A stretch of 64,000 bases of DNA from Acanthosoma haemorrhoidale (Eukaryota; Arthropoda; Insecta; Hemiptera; Acanthosomatidae). This document shows, piece by piece, positions 55,971 through 64,000 of the stretch. The notes beneath the pieces were generated by a model. The model saw only the letters and a program-made list of their open reading frames with translations, was not told the DNA's origin and did not search any database. Position 1 is the first letter of the stretch. Each line of letters begins with the position of its first letter. The translations under genes were made by a program, and so were the position numbers. The stretch covers positions 85,499,333 through 85,563,332 of the forward strand of contig OV884013.1 of NCBI GenBank assembly GCA_930367205.1. Reading direction: 5' to 3'.

Positions 55971-56751
55971 TATTAAATACAAATAAACATTTTTAATACA
56001 TGTAGCATGCATTTATGTCATGAATTAAAATTGGGCAAGATGACTTATGAAGCATAAGTAAACATTTTGGTGCCTCAAGTGAGTAATATCTCACATACCT
56101 TCCAGCAGGTCAAGGCACATCTTGAACGACCCTGATCAGCCCACAGAGGCCCCCTTGAAGTAATATAATAACTATATTTTGAGGGGGAAAACAGCCCAAT
56201 GAAGTAGGTGTACAGATGGCCCGGTCGATGTGTAACCCACAATTAACATAAACCACCATTTTCGATGTGCATGCCAGTATTAATTTTAGAATAGTTATAG
56301 ATTCATTTATTGTTCAATTTACTTATCATCACAACCATCATTTCATTATCATTTTGTATTTGGTAGAGATGCTTACACAAAAAGATCTCCATTTTGTAGG
56401 TGTCAGGCTCTGGCCCACCATGTTATTTATTAAAATTAAAATTATACTGTTATTGATTCATTCATCACATTCACAGTTAAACATATAAAATAAGTTTAAG
56501 TTTTGTTTAAAAAAATAAAACAGTTTCTATTGATTGATAGTTTTTGATTGATGTTTATAGATTTCATTAATTACAATTACATTGATTGTCACTGTTTAAA
56601 GTTTAGCATATAATAAAAAAAGGTAATTAATTGTATCAATTGTATTGGTACTAATCATAGTAAGTATATGTAAATTTCAGCACTAAAAGCAGTCAAAAAA
56701 GTTTTACCAATAAAATTCTTTGTTGAGAGTTTTTTACAAATCTATAAATCT
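55971..56751. other. TPS copy 2 distal 3' flank
   Basis: From about 56220 it is colinear with 28575-29120. Nothing coding is seen. It ends at the LINE-C target site. Confidence 0.55.
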
Positions 56752-57239
56752 GAAGAAGTTAATTCCTTTATTGTGCAATAATTACAATCTGCCTTTTATA
56801 AGGCAATAAGTAATTAAGATATATGCTCTTATTCATACAATATTTACAGTTCATCATTCACTCGCTCATTCATACAATATTTACAGTTCATCATTCACTC
56901 GCTCATTCATACAATATTTACAGACAGCCCAGAGACCCCCCCAAATCCACCGCAAAGAGAAAGCGGAGTCTTGGGAAGTCCCCCACGCTCCTCCGTCAGC
57001 CGCGTCACCGGATACTAGCCAGTGGAGGCTGACCAAGAGCGCGAGAGCCACAGACGCTCAGGACATGATTGGAGAGACTGGCCATTGCCAGGACTCCCAC
57101 TGTCACGCGTTTATAGCAGGTCATGAGGCCACTGCCGTTTCAGTCTCCGAGGAGGATTATAGGGATGAGTGGCGCAGTGCATTGACTGTGCTACAGGATT
57201 AGGGTGGTTGGAAAGGCTACTGTGGAATTTCGTAAACTT

Positions 57240-58450
57240 GGAAGGGATGAGTTCTAGAATGTAGGGTATATTAAGGTCGTTATGAAGGGTTTTGTTGCTG
57301 ACATAATAAGGGGCATTTACTATTGTTCTCAGGACTTTTGATTGAAAGGATTGGATACGCTTGATGTTCGACTTTTTTGCTGTCCCCCATAGCTCTATTC
57401 CGTATGTCCAGATTGGTTTAAGTATAACTTTGTAGATCAGTAGTTTATTTTCTATTGAGAGATGGGATGTCCTTTGAAGTAGTCTGTACAGTTGTCCAAA
57501 GCGTCTGTTTAGTTCTTGTCTTTTTAGTCTCGTATGTGGGTTCCAGGTCAGTCGTTTGTCAAGATGGAAGCCTAAGTACCGTACTGTCTCGGATACAGGG
57601 AGAGGAATAGAATTAAAATAAACTAGTGGACCAGACTTGCGACAAAGGGTGAAGGTAATGTGGGAGCATTTTCCTTCATTAACTTTGATCCGCTATTGAT
57701 TGCACCAATACTTGATCTCGTCAAGGTGTTTTTGAAGGTTATGGGATGCTATGTCGGGGTCAACATTTAATGTGCGTTTTATTGTATAATTCTCACAGCC
57801 CCATCCTCGGGCTTAGTTTTGAAGAGGACCTATGTCCCAGAATAAGGTTTATTTTTCATTCACTCGCGTAATTGCAAAGTTACTTCTAATTAGTTTTTTC
57901 TTGGGTGAGAATATGTAAATAAATGATTCTGTTATCGTCAAGGTGTTTTTGAAGGTTATGGGATGCTATGTCGGGGTCTAGATGGGATGACAAGACTGCA
58001 GTGTCATCTGCAAATGTGGCCAAGAAGGTATTGGGAGTAGAGGGGACATCAGCGGTGTATAGGTTATAGAGGATGGGGCCCAGGACACTGCCCTGTGGAA
58101 CTCCTGCACTTATGGGATAGTAGTTAGAGTATTCTAAACCACAGCGGACTTGGAAGAAGCGGTTTGAAAGGTAGGACTGTAGGATTAGGAAAAGGGTCTG
58201 TGGTAAATATCTTTTGAGCTTGTAGAGCAAACCTGCGTGCCAAACCCTGTCAAAAGCTTGAGCTATATCGAGAAAGGCAGCAGTGCAATACTGTTTGGTT
58301 TCAAGGGCTGAGGAGATGTGATCAACAACGCGAAGGCCTTGTTGAGCAGTGGAATGTCGTTGGCGGAAACCAAACTGGTGTGTGGGGAAAAGGTTTGTGG
58401 ATTCAACAATGGGAAGTAGACGTTTTAGTAGGAGTTTCTCAAATATTTTT
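57240..58450 (-). pseudogene. LINE-C ORF2, RT C-terminal part, broken
   Basis: RT palm is readable as SAGVPQGSVLGPILYNLYT and LATFADDTAVLSSH (FADD) in 57886-58230. The frame is interrupted at 57763-57937 by foreign sequence and continues, degenerate, to about 57240. Upstream, at 58450, a TCA serine codon (as in LINE-A) is TAA. Confidence 0.85.
57763..57937 (+). repeat. Ectopic copy of the TPS upstream region inserted in LINE-C
   Basis: About 170 bp match 63806-63970 with roughly one difference (AATGTGCGTTTTATTG to GATTCTGTTATCG). About 42 bp of LINE sequence (TCAAGGTGTTTTTGAAGG to GTCGGGGTC) is present on both sides, at 57720-57762 and 57938-57980. Confidence 0.85.
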
Positions 58451-60018
58451 TAGAGGATAGGGAGTAGGCTAATTGGACGATAAGATGAGGCGTCATTGGG
58501 TGGTTTACCGGGTTTGGCGAATAGGACAATAATGGAATGTTTCCAGAGGAGAGGAAAGTGCGTCGTTCGGATTATGCAATTATATATGTAGGTTAGGAAG
58601 ATTATGGCTTTAGGAGGAAGTTGTTTGAGAATTTGAGGAGTAAGGAGATCATATCCAGGGGATTTCCGGTAAGGTAAGTTTTTCAGAAGGTATTTAACCT
58701 CAGAGGGGTTAACGGCTTTTGGTGGAAGAGAGAGAGGAATAGGTGAAGTGAGAAAATCTTCCACAGTTGTGCTGTGAGTATGGCTTTGATGAGAAAGGTG
58801 AGGTGTGAAAGTATGGGTAAGATGCAGAGCAAATTCCTCCGACCTATCCCCATCCGAAGCCGCCCAGGACCCATCATCACGACGGAGTGGGTGTGAAACA
58901 GGTTGATACTTTAGGATTTTTTTGGTTACGTTCCACAAGGATTTATCCCTGGTGGACAGAGAGGAGAGGTGGGAATTGAAAGAATCGGAACGGAAGGATG
59001 CCAATCGCCGCTTTACCAATCGGCAGTACTGATTGTACGTGCGACGATCAATAGGATGCCGGGATCTTTGCCACACTGTTCTGGAGCGGCGTTTGGATTG
59101 GATTAGATCTTTGAGATGCTGAGGTAAACGATTATGATTGTGGATTTTTGTGTGACGATGGGGTGACGATGCCTCCCAAGCCGACCTCTGGACCAGAGTA
59201 GTGAAAGAATGCACTGCATCGTCTAGGTCTTGGGATGTTTTCAGGGATAATTTGAGGTTTACGGACTCTGTAAGAAGCTGACGGAAGTGGTCCCAGTCAA
59301 CTGGGCCCCTAATAAATGAAGGAGGAGGCAGTTTGTGAATTGGTCTTAGGGAAATGGTTAATATTAAAGGGCTATGATCGGAGGAAAGGTCATCGAGGCG
59401 CTTGAGTGAATAGATTAGTGTTCCTAAACTATTGTAAAAAAAGAAGTCAAGGAGATCAGGATTTCGGTTGGGATCTGATGGCCAATAGGTGGCTGTGTCA
59501 GGAGTGATAGTGGAGCAATGTTTCCGTGTGAGTGCAGACAGCAAAGCAAGTCCTCGTGTATTTGTGGATCTTGACCCCCAGTGTTGGTGCTTCGCATTAA
59601 AGTCCCCACCCACAAGGAAACGATGTCCGATGGAGTCTAGAAAGGAGATGAATTGGGAGTCGGAAATGGATTTATTGGGAGGGCAGTACGTTGATGCAAG
59701 TGTAAGAGGAAAAGTGAAGGTGGTGATTGACACTGCAGTGGATTGAAGGAAATCATGTGATACCAAAGGAACTATGTGGTGGGATATGGAGTTATGGACA
59801 ATGACAGCGGTACCTGCATGAGCTGTTCCATCTGGGTGATCAGTACGATAAGTCTGGTACTGTCGAACGGTAAATGGTCGTTTGCTCGTATGTCTTGTTT
59901 CAGTAATAAGAGCTACGTCGATCTTCTTGTCATGGAGTAGTGCTGTCAGTTCGTTAGTGTGTGTGCGATCACCATTCACATTCCAAAGGAGAATGGATAA
60001 GGAGTCAGAAGGATCCAC
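58450..60018 (-). pseudogene. LINE-C ORF2, endonuclease and RT N-terminus
   Basis: A 522-codon open frame that begins with GTG directly after the ORF1 TAA, as in LINE-A. Endonuclease motifs: ILLWNVNGDR, ITETRHTS, VGGDFNAKHQHWGSR and SSDHSPLIL. RT begins with GYDLLTPQILKQLPP, and the frame ends at YRPISLLPIL because of a TAA nonsense codon. The endonuclease itself looks intact. Confidence 0.88.
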
Positions 60019-60787
60019 TTATGGATTTTGTTTAACGGGGATAAGGTAGGAGACAAGATTTGTAAGAAGGGAAATGAGAGGGGTAATTAGGGTTCTGAAT
60101 TCTGTAAGGAATGATGTTAATAGGCTGGTGAGATCTGAAGAGCTTGGAGGTGAAGGAATATGCGAGATGTGTGGTTGAGGATGAGATTGGGTTTGCTGGT
60201 TGGCGGGATGAGCGGAATGCTGGGGAAGAGATACTTGCGGACGAGAAGTGGGCAGTGCCTGTGACTGCTCTCTGTTCCGAACGGCATCAGCAAAAGAGAC
60301 TTAAGGCCTCAAATTTCTGGTTGGGGCGCTTCTTGAGCTATCTGTTACTGGCTTCTCTTCTTCTGGCCGGCGACGTTGCTCGCTCCTGGACTTGAGGATT
60401 CTATAGGCCTCACAGCCCTTGTAGTTGGCCGGATGGTCTTGCTGGCAGAGCACGCATACAGCAGGCGATTTTAGGGGCTTTTTGCACAATTCGCTTTTGT
60501 GCTGCCCACTACACTTTACACACCTAGGAGGGTGGTGGCAATACGATTTTGTGTGCCCATATACCTGGCAATTATGGCATGGGACGATGTCTCTATTGGG
60601 GTAAGGTTTTTCGATCTGTATTCTTGTGTAATACAGGGTTGTTAAGTCATAAATTTTCTCCACGCCAGGTGTCCGCTCGAGATCTACAAAAAATAACGGT
60701 AATGCCGTTTTGGTGGATTCGTTTTGTTGTCTGTCCTCACGTAAAACGTTGGTTATTTGCCGAACTTTGAATCCCAGAGCTGATAGT
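60018..60787 (-). pseudogene. LINE-C ORF1, C-terminal part
   Basis: Knuckles CHNCQVYGHTKSYC, CVKCSGQHKSELC and CVLCQQDHPANYKGC are intact in 60301-60663. A frameshift near 60300 separates the Pro/Ser-rich tail. The N-terminus is absent through 5' truncation. Confidence 0.85.
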
Positions 60788-60800
60788 AATCTATAAATCT

Positions 60801-61700
60801 AGAAGCATTATAAACGTATAACAAAAAAGAGTATAAGAAGAAAATCTATCTGTGTTTATATTTACATGTCTCAATTCTTCTTTATTTCTTTGGGCATCTT
60901 TTCACAAGTTAAGGTATAATACTTCAGTCTGCTAAATGCCTCACATTCTTCTAAGAGGTGATAAGAAGTTTCCTCCTCTATTCTACATAAGGAAAAATGA
61001 AATACGCCTATTAAAAATAGTCTTACATCAACTAGTTATTGAGGTCATTGTCCTTTTCCTCAACCGAGTTTTATCGGGTGCTAATTCCTATTCTGCAAAT
61101 CCCCTCCTTCTATTATTTTTTGGCTTCTTCATACTAATCTTGATTTTTATAGTTCCAGCCTTGAACTAATTCTCATTCATAGTAAGGTCGGCAAGGCATA
61201 TTATGAAGCTACACTCACTAGGAAACATTGCTAGTTCCTTTTGCTGATCATAATTAAGTTAAATAAATCCTCAATAGTTATTAATTGTTGTATGTAATCC
61301 TACTGTTGTCCATTTTAATGGTTATTGGCTAAAATAAATATTCTGTACTATAATTTTACTTTTACTTTCCACGTGTAGTCAAACTAAAAACAGAAATATG
61401 CATATTACTACTTCTCATAATTCAACTGTATTAAAAAATTAAAAATAGATTAGTGTAAGAGGTTACTGTTTGCTTGATGTCTATGCTTTAGAAAAGATGA
61501 AAACACATGCACTGCCTTAAAATCCAGCCTATGGCTTTTTTACGATATAACACATAAATATGTGGGAGATTCAATATCGAATCAGCCGGACATATTCTAA
61601 CGTTTTTCAGTTATATTTGTCATCAATACCAGTATGGTAAATAAAGACTGCTTTAATACAAATTATTTATTAATAGTTATGTGATAAGTATACCGTTTTG
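60801..61700. other. Tandem-unit flank with decayed exon copy
   Basis: About 60895-60975 matches 33925-34005 (GGGCATCTTTTCACAAGTTAAGG), covering the first exon of the unrecognised gene, but the frame here is closed by TGA and TAA. The rest of the stretch shows nothing I recognise. Confidence 0.55.
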
Positions 61701-61706
61701 CAATTG

Positions 61707-62176
61707 TTAGTGTCGCCGAGCTGTCGTATACGTCACATAACGAAAAAGCGGTGCACCATACAGCAGTGTGGGCCTGAGTATTCTCTTGTAGATCAATAGC
61801 TTGAGACGCAGTGATAGATTGAGGGAACTTAATAAATGCGTAAGTCGGTAAGACTTCGTGCGAGTTTGCTTCAACTTCTTAGCAAAATGGTTACTAAAAT
61901 GTAGGTGTCTGTCCATTGTATCCCCAGATATACTAGGTTGTTGGCTGGTGAATTTTCCTCCGTTGCTACTGTGTAACTAGTAGGTAGCGGACTTTTTCCC
62001 TTTTGAAAAGAGAAAATTACGCAGTCAGTCTTACCCGCGTTTAGAGAGATATTGAGTCTCCCCAATCTCTCACTGATCTGGTTACAGGCTACTTCAGCCT
62101 GTCTTAGAGCTTCCTTGGCACTCATGCTGCTACTGTACACCACTATGTCATCAGCAAAAGCAGTAACTTTTGTGTT
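61707..62176 (-). mobile_element. LINE RT fragment of a different family
   Basis: Minus strand reads KVTAFADDIVVYSSSMSAKE (RT FADD motif), then LNAGKTDCVIFSF, NLVYLGIQWTD and, in another frame, SLNLSLRLKLLIYKRILRPTLLYGAPLF. Only the RT palm/thumb is left. Confidence 0.8.
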
Positions 62177-62490
62177 TTAGGAATTACAGCCAAAGGCCCC
62201 GGCCTATGTTTAGTAGGCCTCCTTCATTAGTGCCCAATCATGGGACTCGTTATTGTGGCCAATGTATGAGGTGGCCTTTGTTCTTTGACAGGCCTGCCCT
62301 GAGTCACTGATACCTGACCCGGGTAAGGGTCTCCAGCCCTTAACTAATTGACCTGCAGCTGTGACTTCTTTATTGTTTACAACATTTACAATGACTTATT
62401 TATGTTATTTACATTTGTTTAAATTAATTTACAATATATATACAATAGAGTTATAGCGTGATTTATCTTACGTAGTTAGCGGTCGCTACA
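62171..62490 (-). mobile_element. Truncated TGTAGCG-family LTR
   Basis: The end GTAGTTAGCGGTCGCTACA (62472-62490) and the block TTCATTAGTGCCCAATCATGG match 55679-55965. The other end is missing; it abuts the LINE RT fragment. Confidence 0.75.
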
Positions 62491-62739
62491 TCGAGTAATC
62501 GACTTTAAGAGATGTTGACAGTTCTGTTCGATGATTATACTGATTAGATTCTATCAGACTAAATTTATAAAATTGTCCCAGGTCTTGGCACCAAAATTAA
62601 TTACCGGAATGAATAAATCCACCTCAAAGAATACAGATGAAAAAAAGAAGGGACTATAAAAAAAAGTCTTATGAATTGAATGGTTCGGTGTGAATCAGTG
62701 GATAATCTTACAGATGAGAAAAATAAGACATGCGTAGAA

Positions 62740-62862
62740 TCGTAAATTTTACTTACCAAGATAAGAGAATTACGAACTGTCATATCATCACACGAGAAGG
62801 CCCACGAGGCCTGCTAAAGTTTTCTGGAGTGGCTGGTTGGCAAAGCTGCACTTGACATATAA
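62740..62862 (+). pseudogene. Relic of TPS exon 8 from a lost paralogue
   Basis: The codons HEAC-stop-SFLEWLVGKAALDI-stop align with QEACNSFMEWLVGQNTPDY of copy 2 exon 8, in the same orientation. The Asn codon is TAA. Upstream homology fades before about 62740. It is more diverged than copies 1 and 2 are from each other, so it is an older copy. No full exon 7 is recognisable, although GATGATTATACTGAT (DDYTD) occurs at 62530-62544. Confidence 0.65.
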
Positions 62863-62959
62863 AATATCTTAAATGAGAAGCGAGTCAGATAATTGAAATG
62901 TACGATATTAAACTATTTATTATTTTAAACACTATTTATATATCAAATCCTACTGAGCC

Positions 62960-64000
62960 TAATTTTTGCAAAGAAGCAATAAAAAGTTAATGAATGGTCC
63001 ATAAGAAATGAAGTTCACTGTTGTATTATTTATTCTTATTTAGTCAATTTATTTGATGTTATATTAAATTGTAATTCATTTTTTATTTCATAACGTATTT
63101 ATAAATAAGTAAAACAAATAAATAAAATCTCTAATAAAAACCTGTACTAAGAAAACAAATAAAAATTGTAAAAGTACAGAATAAAACATGTTTTTAATCT
63201 CAACTATTTCTAAAGTTTTTATTTTACACCCATATAATAAAGGACAAAATTGTAGACACGCTTTAAAAAATATTTTCTTTTGATTCTAAAAAAATATACA
63301 CCTATATTGGTATTTTTTATAAACTCCCTATTGTTATGGTACAAGGGTTTAGTTTACATCGACATAAGTGGTTTTAATATCTGAAAATCAAATATTGCCA
63401 ACAGATAAACAAAGTTGTGTTAATATTTATTTTCATGATCTAATACTTCATTAAAACTATTGTTCCCTTTCTAGCATGTAAGTGACTACCCTGTCTCGAG
63501 TGAGGGTATGTATCAAGTTATTTTATTTATTTATTACTCTAAATTTATTTTCCGAAAACTTGTTTGCAAATAATATAAAAAGACTGAGTAACGGTTTTTT
63601 AAAAATCAAGTAAGTTTATTTTATTTTTCGCATGATAAAATTTTAATCAATAACAACTACAGTATAACAGTTTCATTACAGTTAGTATAACATGTTTGAA
63701 TGGTTACTCAAAATAATTGCTAATTATATAATGATTGTCATGTAGACAGATTCGATCGGTTCCTACGCGTTATTGTATTATAAGAGTAGCATCGTAAACA
63801 TGTAATGTGCGTTTTATTGTATAATTCTCACAGCCCCATCCTCGGGCTTAGTTTTGAAGAGGACCTATGTCCCAGAATAAGGTTTATTTTTCATTCACTC
63901 GCGTAATTGCAAAGTTACTTCTAATTAGTTTTTTCTTGGGTTAGAATATGTAAATAAATGATTCTGTTATCGTTTTATCTCTAAGCCGGTGTTCAAAGAA
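62960..64000 (+). promoter_or_regulatory. 5' flank of a third TPS copy (runs off the window)
   Basis: Colinear with 35870-36120 plus 41763-42610, and with 4130-4850. The exon 1a equivalent (about 63580-63615) has lost its ATG and the TATA-like element is changed (GGGTATGTATCAAG). The window stops about 100 bases before the expected exon 1b ATG. Confidence 0.65.

Larger units (their letters stand above)
56752..60787 (-). mobile_element. LINE-C, Jockey-like, 5'-truncated
   Basis: Flanked by a 13-bp target duplication AATCTATAAATCT (56739-56751 and 60788-60800). 3' UTR at the low-coordinate end contains a direct repeat of the block TTCATCATTCACTCGCTC (about 56840-56925). ORF2 starts at 60018, and ORF1 is present from about its middle. 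It is the best preserved of the three LINEs but carries a nonsense codon and an inserted host fragment (57763-57937). Confidence 0.92.

Noticed and set aside
56820..56930. Short direct repeats that could suggest a CRISPR-like or satellite array
   Set aside because: They are a two-fold duplication within the LINE 3' tail, in a eukaryotic genome.
62530..62544. GATGATTATACTGAT (DDYTD) as a relic of TPS exon 7
   Set aside because: It is followed by a stop and no flanking exon 7 similarity; kept only as a hint next to the exon 8 relic.

Overview
This is AT-rich, intron-bearing, transposon-packed animal DNA, almost certainly insect. The retroelement mix (Jockey-like LINEs, Gypsy, Copia primed by a half tRNA-iMet, BEL/Pao) and the resident gene family suggest a hemipteran. 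Pentatomid stink bugs are a reasonable guess because IDS-type terpene synthases are known there, but the species is not shown by the sequence.

The resident genes are two tandem, same-strand copies of an eight-exon isoprenyl diphosphate synthase (IDS/FPPS)-like gene: copy 1 at 4965-27964 and copy 2 at 42705-53416, each 371 codons and about 89% identical in protein. Both keep the two Asp-rich Mg-binding motifs (DDCTD and DDFND) but have lost the residues that bind IPP in true FPP synthases: the GKKNR segment, the second Arg of RRG, the NK(C/S)W lysine and the basic C-terminus. That is the signature of IDS-derived terpene synthases (TPS), which ionise a prenyl diphosphate instead of elongating it. 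Each copy has two candidate first exons with the same splice phase, one resembling a mitochondrial presequence. A third promoter region begins near 62.96 kb and runs off the window. A decayed exon 8 at about 62.74-62.86 kb shows a further lost copy. The window is therefore about 1.9 units of a terpene synthase array.

Layout: 1-4115 broken Jockey-like LINE (A); 4.1-28.0 kb TPS copy 1, whose introns hold a LINE tail, an apparently intact young Gypsy element (9316-15426) and a LINE (B) split by a solo LTR and a Copia element; 29.2-32.8 kb rearranged Copia remnant; 33.4-33.9 kb LINE C-terminus; 33.97-35.61 kb last exons of an unrecognised host gene; 36.1-41.8 kb very young BEL/Pao element that has replaced its RT, RNase H and integrase core with a spliced piece of a BLM/RecQ helicase; 42.1-53.4 kb TPS copy 2 with a decayed Gypsy and a solo Copia LTR; 53.5-56.0 kb two solo LTRs; 56.75-60.79 kb LINE C, which carries an ectopic copy of the TPS upstream region; 61.7-62.5 kb TE fragments; 62.96-64.0 kb promoter region of the next TPS copy.

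The TPS copies probably supply a sesquiterpene or related terpene (inference). Almost everything else is retrotransposon, and the array appears to have grown by tandem duplication followed by independent TE loading of each copy.
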